A stretch of 46,779 nucleotides of DNA, from positions 1 through 46,779 of the forward strand of contig JANQIU010000039.1 in assembly GCA_028281985.1 (NCBI GenBank), read 5' to 3'. The stretch comes from Alphaproteobacteria bacterium (GTDB taxonomy: Bacteria > Pseudomonadota > Alphaproteobacteria > DSM-16000 > Inquilinaceae). The notes below the pieces were generated by a model. The model had not been told where the DNA came from. It saw only the letters and a program-made list of their open reading frames with translations, and made no database searches. Numbering within the stretch: the stretch's first letter is position 1; each line of letters opens with the position of its first letter. Made by a program: the position numbers and the translations under genes. This document shows positions 1-7,583 of this stretch, piece after piece.

Positions 1-2
1 TG

Positions 3-545
3 GGCGACGCCGATTGCAGCCATCTCTTCCTGCTGGCCCACAGGCGACCACCACCGCCGGAAGCCCGTCAATGGCCATCGGTCGATCCGTTGGTTCAGCG
101 ATTACTGGATGATCTGACCGAACGGCCGGCTTACGTGTCCAATCTTCGCTGGGACGTCATCGCCTGGAATGCGGCGGCCGACCATCTGTTCACCTTCTCT
201 GATCGGGATCAACACGACCGCAACATCATTCGCATGGTCTTTGCCGATCCGGACCTGCGGCGCCGCCTGCCGGAATGGAATGAGGATGCACCCCGGCTGG
301 TCGCGCAGTTCCGCTACGATCTGGCCGCCGCGCCGGATGATCCTGACATGCTTTGGCTGGTCGAAGACCTGAAAAAGGTGTCGCCGGACTTCCGCCGCTG
401 GATGGAACAACCCGGCATGGACATCTGCGCCAGAGGCGTCAGCGTTCTGCTTTCAGACGATGACACGCTTGTCAGTTTCAATCACCAGATGCTGACCGTG
501 GATGAGCACCGCCACCTTAAGATGATGGTTTACTTCAAGAAATGA
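3..545 (+). CDS. MmyB-type XRE transcriptional regulator, C-terminal part (5' end outside window)
   Basis: The reading frame is open from the first bases of the window, so the N-terminal HTH half lies upstream and only the ligand-binding-like half is seen. The visible part begins with an HLFLLA segment and a proline run, followed by RPAYVSNLRWDVIAWN and a closing region with FNHQMLTVDEH. These are hallmarks of the MmyB-like domain that follows an XRE helix-turn-helix in many actinobacterial and proteobacterial regulators. The domain is PAS-like and is thought to bind a small hydrophobic ligand. A TTG at 90 can be read as a start, but the conserved domain begins before it, so it is very unlikely to be the true start. 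No target gene can be named. The next gene, on the same strand, is a secreted protease about 230 bases away. Confidence 0.82.
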   Translation, partial: GDADCSHLFLLAHRRPPPPEARQWPSVDPLVQRLLDDLTERPAYVSNLRWDVIAWNAAADHLFTFSDRDQHDRNIIRMVFADPDLRRRLPEWNEDAPRLVAQFRYDLAAAPDDPDMLWLVEDLKKVSPDFRRWMEQPGMDICARGVSVLLSDDDTLVSFNHQMLTVDEHRHLKMMVYFKK

Positions 546-779
546 GAGTGATCTGTGACGCCTTCGGCTCGAAGGCAGCGCGGCTAACAAGCTCTACGGT
601 TCACCAAACAGCAATCTCCGACGATTGGCTTAGCCACGGAAAACTGTGCTTCTTGCCTCTATCGGAGGGCTATGGCGAAGGAATAGTTCGCATCTTTATC
701 CCGTGCGCGCCCGCAACGCGCCGTCTTTTGGCCATCCCGGCTTCGCAGGGTACAGTGTCGGCCGTGAAGGGAGATCCAT

Positions 780-1571
780 ATGCGCCACACGCTGCTTGCC
801 GCCGTTCTTGCCGCAACCATCACCCCTACGGCGGTTGCCGCGCAGGAAGGCCCCAACCGGCTGCAGGACAGCTTCTTCGGACATGACGACCGGATCTATG
901 TGAGCCCCGGCGAGATGCCCTGGCAGGCGATCGGCAAGCTTACCTTTGCCGGCGGCAGCCATTGCTCGGGCGCCATGGTGGGCCGGCGCGTCGTCCTGAC
1001 ATCAGCCCACTGCATGTACGAGCAGGGCAGCGGCCAGGTGTTCGACTCGCCGCTGACCTTTCAGGCCGGCCTGCACAAGGGCGACGTGGCCGCGGAATCC
1101 GGTATCGAGTCCTTCTGGGTGGCGCCGGAGTACCGGAGCAAGGATCTGGAATCCATCAGCGAAATGTCGAAGTCGGACTACGCCTTCGTGCTGTTGGAAC
1201 GGCCGATCGGCGACATCGTGGGGTACTTCTCGGTGCACGAGCTGACCGCAAGCGACTTGCGGGACGCCATGACCCGCCGCTGGCAGGTTCTGATCCAGGC
1301 CGGCTACAGCGGTGACTCCGACGATCAGCTGACCGCCCATATGGATTGCGGGATCACCAGCTACGATGAAGCCACCGTCCAGCACGACTGCGACATCATG
1401 TCGGGCGACAGCGGATCGCCGATATTCTTCAAGGTCGACGACGTGTACAGGATCATCGCGGTCAATTCAGCCGTCTTTGGCGGTGCCGATCCCTATAATC
1501 TGGCTGTCGACAGCCGGGCCTTCAGTGCCGATTTGGTTCGTTACTTGCAGCGTTACGAACCGGCCGAGTGA
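780..1571 (+). CDS. Secreted trypsin-like serine protease (S1 family)
   Basis: This 263-residue protein starts with a Sec signal peptide (about residues 1-21, ending in an AVAA-type cleavage site), so the mature enzyme is exported. The chymotrypsin-fold triad is visible: His77 in LTSAHC, Asp133 in KSDYAFVLL and Ser211 in SGDSGSP. Cysteine pairs that could form disulfides are C62/C78 and C190/C204. The length is that of a lone catalytic domain with no PDZ or membrane anchor, so it is a soluble periplasmic or extracellular protease and not a DegP-type quality-control enzyme. The ATG at 780 has a good ribosome site (GGGAG) seven bases upstream. Substrate is unknown. The 234 bases before it hold no convincing gene. 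Confidence 0.88.
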   Translation: MRHTLLAAVLAATITPTAVAAQEGPNRLQDSFFGHDDRIYVSPGEMPWQAIGKLTFAGGSHCSGAMVGRRVVLTSAHCMYEQGSGQVFDSPLTFQAGLHKGDVAAESGIESFWVAPEYRSKDLESISEMSKSDYAFVLLERPIGDIVGYFSVHELTASDLRDAMTRRWQVLIQAGYSGDSDDQLTAHMDCGITSYDEATVQHDCDIMSGDSGSPIFFKVDDVYRIIAVNSAVFGGADPYNLAVDSRAFSADLVRYLQRYEPAE

Positions 1572-1621
1572 CCCCGCCCAGCCCATCAGCGATACCGTCC
1601 AACGCGTATATGGGTACAGCC

Positions 1622-1666
1622 CCAATATATTGGTGTTGTAGTTTTTGATCGATACAGCATATGCTG
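1622..1666. promoter_or_regulatory. Two perfect 12-bp palindromes upstream of a small HTH-like gene
   Basis: CCAATATATTGG (1622-1633) and CAGCATATGCTG (1655-1666) are both perfect palindromes in an AT-rich patch, 22 bases apart, within 75 bases upstream of the ATG at 1694. The spacing and position suit dimeric regulator binding or promoter elements. That the downstream protein itself binds here is only inference. Confidence 0.35.
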
Positions 1667-1693
1667 CTGTAGTTGATTAGGAACGATAGGGTT

Positions 1694-2128
1694 ATGGCCC
1701 AGCGCGTCAGCGTCGTCGAAGCTGCGGTGCACTTACGGACCAGTGTCGACGGGGTCCTGGAACGGATCGCGACCGGCGCTTTGTCCTGCCAGGAAGACGG
1801 CGACGGCCGGCTTTGGGTGGTGCTGCCCGATCCCGAGACCGTGCCGAACCCCGTCCCGCCCCGCCCCGCCGCGGTGATCACTGGCCCGCCCGCGAAGCCC
1901 TGTGCGGACGATACGGGTGAGGCGTTTCGCAACCAGCTCAAGGATTTGCATGCCCGGCATCTGCTGGAGATGGCCGACCTGCAGGCGCGCCATCAGGCCG
2001 AACGGGAGCATGCCTGGGACGCCTACCGGCTGGAGAAGGAACGCCTGATTGCAGCCAACCGGCCGACCGGCACGGGCACCGCCCGTTCCGCCGATGGCCC
2101 GATTTCGCGGCTGGAAGGCAAGTCGTAG
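1694..2128 (+). CDS. Small hypothetical protein with HTH-like N-terminus and coiled coil
   Basis: 144 residues from the ATG at 1694; the frame also allows a TTG at 1673. The first 45 residues (MAQRVSVVEAAVHLRTSVDG and on, then a tract ending GRLWVVLP) look like the helix-turn-helix of excisionase- or MerR-like small DNA-binding proteins. In these a helix pair VxEAAxHLxxSxDxVxxRI is followed by a short strand. A proline-rich linker (about residues 50-75) joins it to a charged helix (about 82-125) rich in His, Arg, Glu and Leu that should form a coiled coil. I do not recognise the family, and the DNA-binding role is inferred from pattern only. Two perfect palindromes lie just upstream. It stands alone, with no operon partner on its strand. 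Confidence 0.6.
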   Translation: MAQRVSVVEAAVHLRTSVDGVLERIATGALSCQEDGDGRLWVVLPDPETVPNPVPPRPAAVITGPPAKPCADDTGEAFRNQLKDLHARHLLEMADLQARHQAEREHAWDAYRLEKERLIAANRPTGTGTARSADGPISRLEGKS

Positions 2129-2144
2129 AGCGGGACCCAGCCCC

Positions 2145-2297
2145 TCACACCGGCTGGACGGTTACCACGATGATCAGGAATACCAGGGCCACGGCGGCGG
2201 CGACGGCCAGCACGCGGCCGATCGCCCTTTCGATCCGGCGCCGGATCGCCGGGAAAAGCCACAGCAGCAGAATGGCGATCAGCAGGATTTGCAGCAT
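2145..2297 (-). CDS. 50-residue two-helix membrane protein
   Basis: Reading the minus strand from the ATG at 2297 gives 50 residues. Residues 1-16 (MLQILLIAILLLWLFP) and about 28-47 (a run of Val, Ala, Leu and Ile) are two membrane helices joined by a short basic loop (about 18-28, IRRRIERAIGR). The positive loop predicts it faces the cytoplasm. The hydrophobic pattern and the basic turn are too regular for chance frame, although the protein is shorter than most gene finders accept. No function can be given. It points away from the repeat element at 2311-2422 and converges with the HTH-like gene that ends at 2128. Confidence 0.55.
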   Translation of the reverse strand: MLQILLIAILLLWLFPAIRRRIERAIGRVLAVAAAVALVFLIIVVTVQPV

Positions 2298-2310
2298 GTT
2301 CAGCCCGGCC

Positions 2311-2422
2311 CCTAGTGCACCGACGCATTCGAATGGTACATTCGGATGCGTCAGAAATGCATTAAATTCAACAAGTTAGTGCAGCTTTGGCGCGAACCCA
2401 CTTCTCGCGCCGCTGCACTAGG
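2311..2422. repeat. 112-bp palindromic element with 9-bp terminal inverted repeats (MITE- or REP-like)
   Basis: The stretch begins CCTAGTGCA (2311-2319) and ends TGCACTAGG (2414-2422), a perfect 9-bp inverted repeat. Inside are two hairpins. The first has 14-bp arms 2322-2335 and 2339-2352 (one mismatch) around a 3-base loop GTA. The second has arms 2377-2395 and 2405-2420: TAGTGCAGC pairs with GCTGCACTA and GGCGCGA with TCGCGCC, with three unpaired bases and a 9-base loop. TAGTGCA thus appears at 2313 and again at 2377. No open frame or target duplication is obvious. The architecture fits a small non-autonomous palindromic repeat. It could also be a structured regulatory element in the leader of the FliL-like gene. 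Confidence 0.55.
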
Positions 2423-2619
2423 ACAACCGACGAGAACCCCTCACGACGTCGGCCCGGATACGGGTCGCGCTGGCGGATCGACGCCGACGGTCGGCCGCCG
2501 CGTTGCCGGCGTCAAGGCCGCAGGGGAGGTCGTAGAAAACCCGCTTTATATTCGCTTTTCCTTAAGGAGGCCGGCGTCAGAATTTCCAAACCTTGCCGAT
2601 TTTGACCCTTGGTGGTTCC

Positions 2620-3036
2620 GTGACGAACATTCTTCGCGCCTTGATCGTTGGTCTGTTTGCCATCGGGCCGTTGATGGCAAATCCAGCGCCGGTGTGGGCG
2701 GCCGGCCAGAGCTCGGCGGCCCAGCCCGCGGAGCCGGTCTACGACTTCGCGCCGATGACGATCTTCCTGGCCGGCGGCACCACCGGCCGCGCGCCGCAGC
2801 TTCGCCTCGACATGCATATGACGCTGCGGTCGGTGGAGGACAGCGCGCTGATGGAACAGCAGCTGCCGCGGATCATGGACGCGATCCGCGTCTACTTCTT
2901 CGGCCTGCATGGCGAGGATCTGCGGGACCCGTCGGCCATCGAGTTGGTGCGCCGCGAGCTGGTGCAGCGGATCGATGCCGCCGCCGGCGCGCCGATCTGC
3001 GAGGAGCTTTTGTTTACCCAGTTCCTGCTGTACTGA
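2620..3036 (+). CDS. FliL-like flagellar basal body-associated protein
   Basis: 138 residues from a GTG at 2620; a TTG at 2593 would add nine residues ahead of the hydrophobic segment. An N-terminal hydrophobic stretch (about 4-28) ends in an AxA-like site and may be a signal peptide or membrane anchor. The rest matches the FliL C-terminal domain: strands with LRLDMHMTLRSVED, the helix QQLPRIMDAIRVYF, then LVRRELVQRIDAAAG and the closing LLFTQFLLY. FliL proteins ring the stator and influence motor torque. Here no other flagellar gene is visible, so this may be a stand-alone paralogue. The next gene on the same strand encodes a DUF2834 membrane protein 48 bases later. Confidence 0.72.
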   Translation: MTNILRALIVGLFAIGPLMANPAPVWAAGQSSAAQPAEPVYDFAPMTIFLAGGTTGRAPQLRLDMHMTLRSVEDSALMEQQLPRIMDAIRVYFFGLHGEDLRDPSAIELVRRELVQRIDAAAGAPICEELLFTQFLLY

Positions 3037-3084
3037 GCCAGCGGCGACCCCGGCCAACCTGCGGCCGACCAACCGGAGGCCGCA

Positions 3085-3405
3085 ATGCTCGCGAAATGGG
3101 TCTATCTGGCGCTGGCGGTGATCGGCGCCGTCATCCCCATGTCGATCTTCCTGCCCTGGGCCTGGCAGAACAGGCCGGATCTCCAGGCCTTCCTGGCCGC
3201 GCTGAACGCCAACCCGATCAGCCGGTTCTTCGCCTGGGATCTGTTGATTGCCGGGCTGGCGGTGCTGGCCTGGATCGTGATCGAGGCCCGTCGCCGACGC
3301 GTCGCCCATGCCTGGGCCGCCGCGTTGGGGACGCTGTGCGTCGGCGTCTCCTTCGGCCTGCCGCTGTATCTGTATCTGCGCGAACGGTGTCGCCACACGG
3401 GCTGA
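3085..3405 (+). CDS. DUF2834 family membrane protein
   Basis: 106 residues with three predicted membrane helices (about 4-27, 52-70 and 76-97). The pattern WVYLALAVIGAVIPMSIFLPW at the start, an F-F-x-W-D-L before helix two and a basic EARRRR loop match the DUF2834 family of small integral membrane proteins, whose function is not known. The ATG at 3085 has a strong ribosome site (GGAGG six bases upstream). It follows the FliL-like gene by 48 bases on the same strand and may share its transcript. It ends just before the tRNA-Arg gene, which is on the opposite strand. Confidence 0.75.
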   Translation: MLAKWVYLALAVIGAVIPMSIFLPWAWQNRPDLQAFLAALNANPISRFFAWDLLIAGLAVLAWIVIEARRRRVAHAWAAALGTLCVGVSFGLPLYLYLRERCRHTG

Positions 3406-3421
3406 CTGCGCCTTTGAGAAA

Positions 3422-3498
3422 TGGCGAACCCGGGAGGATTCGAACCCCCGACCTCTTCCTCCGGAGGGAAGCGCTCTATCCAGCTGAGCTATGGGTCC
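3422..3498 (-). tRNA. tRNA-Arg (anticodon CCG)
   Basis: The minus strand folds as a 77-nt cloverleaf with encoded CCA. The D stem is GCTC/GAGC, the anticodon stem CTTCC/GGAAG with loop CTCCGGA (anticodon CCG, reading CGG codons), and the T arm has a TTCGAAT loop. The acceptor stem GGACCCA pairs with CGGGTTC, leaving a G-U at 2-71 and an A-C mismatch at 7-66, so it is slightly weaker than usual. It lies downstream of the alpha/beta hydrolase gene on the same strand. Confidence 0.95.
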
Positions 3499-3532
3499 GC
3501 ACTGGCGCCGGCCTTTGGCGCGGCGCAGGACA

Positions 3533-4507
3533 CTACTGCACCGGCACCGGCGTCGACAAGGCCTCGCTTGGCGCCCCCGCCCCATCCAGGGTTTGCCGCA
3601 TCCAATCCAGCACCTGGTCCCAGACCCGCCGCGCCTCCAGGTCGCGCAGCAGCAGATGGTACCCGGTGGGGACATAGACGACCGTCGACAGGCCGGTCGG
3701 CAGTCGTTCGGCCATCCGCTCGAACGGCATGCGCGGCACCACCTCGTCGTTCTCGCCGTAAAGGGCCAGGACCGGCACGCCAATGTCGCCGGCCGAGGCC
3801 AGGGCACTGTCCATCAGGTCGACCAGCCCTTCGATCGAATCGGTCCGGACCGCCCCCAGCACCAGGGGATCGCGCGCCAACCCGCGCAGCACGTCGAGAT
3901 TGTCCGATGGCAGGATGTCCAGCCCCTCGCCGCTGAACTCGGCCCAGGGAAACAGCCGGGCACCGATCCAAAGGGCAAGACGCTGGTACCAGGGCTGGGT
4001 GCTGCGGCCCCAGACCGCAGGTGCAACCAGGACCGCGCCTTCCGGGGCGATGTCCTGGTCGCTGGCCAGCGCCGCCAGCACCACGGCACCGCCCATGCTC
4101 TCGCCCAGCACGAACACCGGCACACCGGCATGCCGGGCCTGGACCAACCGCACCGCGACGGCCAGGTCGGCGATCATCGTCTCCTGCCCCGCCCAGATGC
4201 CGGGGCGCTCGGTGCGGCCGAAACCGCGCTGGTCGTAGGCATAAGTAGTCACGCCCGCATCCGCCCAATAGGCCGCGGGGATCGCGAAGGCATTGGCATA
4301 GTCGCCATACCCGTGGACCGCGACGACGACCGCCCAGGGATCCGTGCCCGCCGGGCGCCACACCTGCAGCGGCAGACGGTGGATATCGGCGGTGACGATA
4401 ACGTCGTCGCCCAGGCGCGGCTGCACCCAGGCCGGTCCCGCCGGCTGGTAGGTCGGCGCACAGGCCGCCAGCAGGACCACGAGCAGAAGGGCTGCAAAGG
4501 CGCGCAA
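3533..4507 (-). CDS. Lipoprotein alpha/beta hydrolase (monoacylglycerol lipase-like)
   Basis: 324 residues. The N-terminus is a lipoprotein signal with lipobox LLAAC, so Cys16 would be lipidated and the enzyme membrane-attached outside the cytoplasm. The serine hydrolase triad is visible: nucleophile Ser137 in GESMGG, acid Asp254 in YGENDEVVP and base His284 in TGYHLLLRD. The HGYGDY segment supplies the oxyanion hole region. The overall order and length match the Hydrolase_4 family (lysophospholipase or monoglyceride lipase-like), so a lipid ester is the likely substrate, although the true one is unknown. It sits 36 bases downstream of an ABC ATPase gene on the same strand and is probably co-transcribed with it. 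Confidence 0.88.
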   Translation of the reverse strand: MRAFAALLLVVLLAACAPTYQPAGPAWVQPRLGDDVIVTADIHRLPLQVWRPAGTDPWAVVVAVHGYGDYANAFAIPAAYWADAGVTTYAYDQRGFGRTERPGIWAGQETMIADLAVAVRLVQARHAGVPVFVLGESMGGAVVLAALASDQDIAPEGAVLVAPAVWGRSTQPWYQRLALWIGARLFPWAEFSGEGLDILPSDNLDVLRGLARDPLVLGAVRTDSIEGLVDLMDSALASAGDIGVPVLALYGENDEVVPRMPFERMAERLPTGLSTVVYVPTGYHLLLRDLEARRVWDQVLDWMRQTLDGAGAPSEALSTPVPVQ

Positions 4508-4543
4508 GAGACGATGTCCTGGCCCGGGCGATCCGCGATCGGC

Positions 4544-5533
4544 TCAGGCGGCCCGGCCGCGTGTCAACTGCAGGAAGATATCCTCCAGATCGGTTTCCTC
4601 GGTGCTGAGGTCGGTGATCCGGACGCCGGCCTCGTTCATCACATTGAGGATGTCGCCGACGCGGGTGGTGGACGGCTTGTACTGGACGATCAGCCGATGC
4701 GGGCTGGGCAGGTCGACCTGAAAGGCCCGCAGCGGTTCGGGAACGGCGGACAGCGGATCGGTCAGTTCCACCGACAGGCACTTGCTGTCCAACCGCTTCA
4801 GCAGGTTGTCCGTGGTGTCGCAGGCCACGACCTCGCCGTCGTTGATGATGGCGATGCGGTCGCAGAGCTCTTCCGCCTCTTCCAGATAATGGGTGGTCAG
4901 CAGCACCGTGGTGCCGGCCGCGTTCATCGCCCGGACCTGCGACCAGAGCTGCTGGCGCAGTTCGACATCGACGCCCGCCGTCGGCTCGTCCAGCACCAGC
5001 ACCGGCGGCGAGTGGACCATGGCCTTGGCGACCATCAGCCGGCGGCGCATGCCGCCCGACAGGGTCCGCGCATAAGCATGCGCCTTGTCCGCCAAATTGA
5101 CCGCCTCCAGCAGCCGGTCGGTGATCCGTTCCGATTTCGGCACCCCGTACAGGCCACCCTGGAGATCCAGCAACTCGCGCGGCGTGAAGAACGGATCGAT
5201 ATTCAGTTCCTGGGGCACCACGCCGATCGAGGCGCGGGCCATGCGCGGCTGCGGCGCCGTGTCGTAGCCCCAGATGCGGGCCTCGCCCGAGGTCTTGTTG
5301 ACCAGCCCGGCAAGGATGTTGATCAACGTCGACTTGCCGGCGCCGTTCGGCCCCAGCAAACCGAACAGCGAGCCGCGGGGGATCGTCAGATCGACGCTTT
5401 TGAGCGCCTGTTTCGGCGGTGTTTTCCGGCTACCGGCATAGACCTTGGTCAGGCTGCGCACCTCGACGGCGGCATCAGGCAGCGTTTTGGCGGAGGCGTC
5501 GGCGGATGCGGCGGCGGCAGATTCAGCAACCAT
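4544..5533 (-). CDS. ABC-2 type transporter ATP-binding protein
   Basis: 329 residues. An Ala-rich tail (about 1-20) precedes a full ATPase domain: Walker A GPNGAGKST (61-69), a Q-loop in VVPQELN, the signature LSGGMRRRL, Walker B VLVLDEPTAGVD and a switch His in LLTTHYLEEAEE. A C-terminal extension of about 80 residues with LRAFQVDLPSPHRL follows, as in the CcmA/NodI/DrrA branch that drives ABC-2 exporters of drugs, polysaccharides or lipids. No ABC-2 permease gene is next to it: the downstream gene is the lipoprotein hydrolase and the upstream neighbour is divergent. The permease must be elsewhere, or the protein works with another exporter. Substrate cannot be assigned. Confidence 0.9.
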   Translation of the reverse strand: MVAESAAAASADASAKTLPDAAVEVRSLTKVYAGSRKTPPKQALKSVDLTIPRGSLFGLLGPNGAGKSTLINILAGLVNKTSGEARIWGYDTAPQPRMARASIGVVPQELNIDPFFTPRELLDLQGGLYGVPKSERITDRLLEAVNLADKAHAYARTLSGGMRRRLMVAKAMVHSPPVLVLDEPTAGVDVELRQQLWSQVRAMNAAGTTVLLTTHYLEEAEELCDRIAIINDGEVVACDTTDNLLKRLDSKCLSVELTDPLSAVPEPLRAFQVDLPSPHRLIVQYKPSTTRVGDILNVMNEAGVRITDLSTEETDLEDIFLQLTRGRAA

Positions 5534-5687
5534 GGGGGCGCCCGGATGGAATGCGTGTTGAATGGCGGCAAGGCATCGATATCATCCGGTCCTGGCGGCG
5601 CGGTGCCGATTGGCGTTGCTGTGCCGCGGCCACTCTAGTGGGATCCGCTTCCGGGTCAATCCGCACAACCCCGCCAAAGAGGCCAGT

Positions 5688-5879
5688 ATGGACGCACCGG
5701 AGATCATCGAGGTGGACGAAGACACCGTCACCGTGAAGTGCGACGGTGGTGGCGGCGCGCTGGGTCATCCGCTGGTGTACTACACGTTCGGTCCGGACCA
5801 GACCGCCGTCGAATGCGGTTACTGCGGCCGCCGGTTCATCCGACGCGGCGCCGTGGCGTTTTCCGGACAAGCCGCCTGA
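5688..5879 (+). CDS. Small zinc-finger protein (zf-CHCC family)
   Basis: 63 residues from the ATG at 5688, with AGAGG upstream as ribosome site. It carries the pattern C-D-G-G-G-G-A-L-G-H-P-x-V-Y near residue 18 and C-G-Y-C-G-R-R-F near residue 43. That gives the Cys-His-Cys-Cys zinc site of the zf-CHCC domain, known from the NDUFS6 accessory subunit of mitochondrial complex I and from small free-standing alphaproteobacterial proteins. A role near respiratory complex I is therefore possible but not shown by the context. Its neighbours are an ABC ATPase (divergent) and a sensor kinase (convergent). Confidence 0.85.
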   Translation: MDAPEIIEVDEDTVTVKCDGGGGALGHPLVYYTFGPDQTAVECGYCGRRFIRRGAVAFSGQAA

Positions 5880-5921
5880 CCGGACCGCGGCGTCACCCCC
5901 GATCCACTTTGGTCGGCTAGG

Positions 5922-7505
5922 TTACGCCCGCCCGGCAACGAGCGCGCGGTTGTCCGGCGTACGGCGGAACCGCACCGTCACCGTCGTTCCGACATCGACG
6001 GTGCTTTCGATGGCCATGTCGCCGCCATGCAGTTCGGCCAGGCCCTTGACCAGCGACAGGCCCAGCCCGGTGCCTTCGACATCGCGCGAGAAGCTGTTGT
6101 TCACCTGCTCGAACGGGCGCGTGACCTTCTCGATCTGATCTTCGGGAATGCCGATCCCGGTGTCGCTGACGACGATATCGACGAAGTTCGCGTCGGACGT
6201 GGCAACCGACACGCTGATGCGCCCGCCCGGTTTGGTGAACTTGATGGCATTGGACAGCAGGTTGAAGACGATCTGCTTGATGGCCCGCTCATCGGCATAA
6301 AGCGGCGGCGGCTCGCCGGGGATCTCCAGCCCCAGGGACAGGCCGTGGCTTTCCGCACGGACCCTTACCAGGGTGGTCGTGGTCCGCAGCACCTGGGCCA
6401 GATCCAGCCAGGCGGGCTCGATCTCAAGCTTGCCGGCCTCGATCTTCGACAGGTCGAGGATATCGTTGATCAGGTCCAGCAGATGCCGGCCGCTGGCGTG
6501 AACGTCGCCAGCGTATTCCACATATTTGTCCAGCGCCGCGGCCCCCAGGGTCCGGTTCTTGATGATCTCGGAGAACCCGAGGATGGCGTTCAGCGGCGTC
6601 CGCAGCTCGTGGCTCATCATCGCCAGAAACTCGGACTTCGACCGGTTGGCGGCGTCGGCCATCTCCTTGGCCTCCAGCAGGGCCAGTTCCGCCCGCTGGC
6701 GCTCGGCAATCTCGCTGGTCAGGTCGGCGTTCAGCGTCTCGGCCTCCCGCCGGGCCGCCTCGATCTCATTGGTCCGGGACTCGATCTGCGCCACCATCTC
6801 GTTATAGGCGGCGATCACCTGGCCCAGCTCGTCCTGGGACTGCCAGGTCACCCGGCTCAGCCGGCCGCTGCGGGTCTGCTCGATAGCCGCCAGGAGCCGC
6901 TTGATCGGCGCGCCGATGGCGAAGCGATTGCCGATCACCGCCGCCAGGACGGCCAGGCCGACCAGCAGCGTGAAGACGGCGAAGGTGAACCAGATCTGGC
7001 CCAGGATGTCGCTGACCACCGGTTCGGTGGTGTAGAAGATCGTCAGCGTGCCGATGGCTTCGCCATGATCGAAGATCTCACGGCTGACCGACAGCTGCGG
7101 ATCGACGCCTTCAGGACAGCCGCCTTCCGGCCAGACCCGATCGAACCACGAATCGGACAGCGTGGCGCAGGCGACCTCGGGATGGGCGGAAAAGGTGCCG
7201 AGGATCTGATCGATCGCGTATTCGTTCAATCGCCAGAGCGGGTCGCCCAGCGCCAAGGCGTTGACGCGGGCGATGGTCTCGACGTCGTCGACAAGGCGGG
7301 TACGGGCGTCCTGATACGAGACATAGGAGATGACGGCCGTCAGCAGCACCGTCGCCACCGTGACCGTCGGCACCAGAAACAGCAGGAACTTGACCCAGAC
7401 CGATTTAATCGACGACCACACGCCGCGCCTTGGGTGAGGGTGATCCGCCGACGACTTACCGTCGGTCGAACCGTCGGTCCGATCGAATGATGGCCAATCG
7501 GCCAT
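5922..7505 (-). CDS. HAMP-containing membrane sensor histidine kinase
   Basis: 527 residues from the ATG at 7505, chosen because AAGAGG lies nine bases before it; the frame stays open to 7568. A first membrane helix (about 38-62) and a second (about 172-192) enclose a periplasmic sensor of about 110 residues containing three cysteines. HAMP (about 193-245) and a coiled coil lead to HisKA with phospho-acceptor His299 in MMSHELRTPLN. The ATPase domain shows N-box NLLSNAIKF, G1 DTGIGIP and G2 GTGLGLSL. It autophosphorylates and passes phosphate to a response regulator, but none is adjacent. No receiver domain is attached. The periplasmic sensor is not a type I can name; the cysteines could make it redox-responsive, which is speculation. 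Confidence 0.92.
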   Translation of the reverse strand: MADWPSFDRTDGSTDGKSSADHPHPRRGVWSSIKSVWVKFLLFLVPTVTVATVLLTAVISYVSYQDARTRLVDDVETIARVNALALGDPLWRLNEYAIDQILGTFSAHPEVACATLSDSWFDRVWPEGGCPEGVDPQLSVSREIFDHGEAIGTLTIFYTTEPVVSDILGQIWFTFAVFTLLVGLAVLAAVIGNRFAIGAPIKRLLAAIEQTRSGRLSRVTWQSQDELGQVIAAYNEMVAQIESRTNEIEAARREAETLNADLTSEIAERQRAELALLEAKEMADAANRSKSEFLAMMSHELRTPLNAILGFSEIIKNRTLGAAALDKYVEYAGDVHASGRHLLDLINDILDLSKIEAGKLEIEPAWLDLAQVLRTTTTLVRVRAESHGLSLGLEIPGEPPPLYADERAIKQIVFNLLSNAIKFTKPGGRISVSVATSDANFVDIVVSDTGIGIPEDQIEKVTRPFEQVNNSFSRDVEGTGLGLSLVKGLAELHGGDMAIESTVDVGTTVTVRFRRTPDNRALVAGRA

Positions 7506-7583
7506 GCCAAAGCCTCTTGCCAATCCCATGGGCACCGGTCGCACGGTCGCTAAGTGACGGCCGGCCACATACCGGCAGGCTCG

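Noticed and set aside
2346-3677. 443-codon open frame on the plus strand overlapping the FliL-like and DUF2834 genes and the tRNA
   Set aside because: Out of frame with both conserved proteins, runs through the tRNA, and shows no domain.
3491-5638. 715-codon open frame on the plus strand
   Set aside because: It is antisense to the lipoprotein hydrolase and ABC ATPase genes; no protein family pattern.
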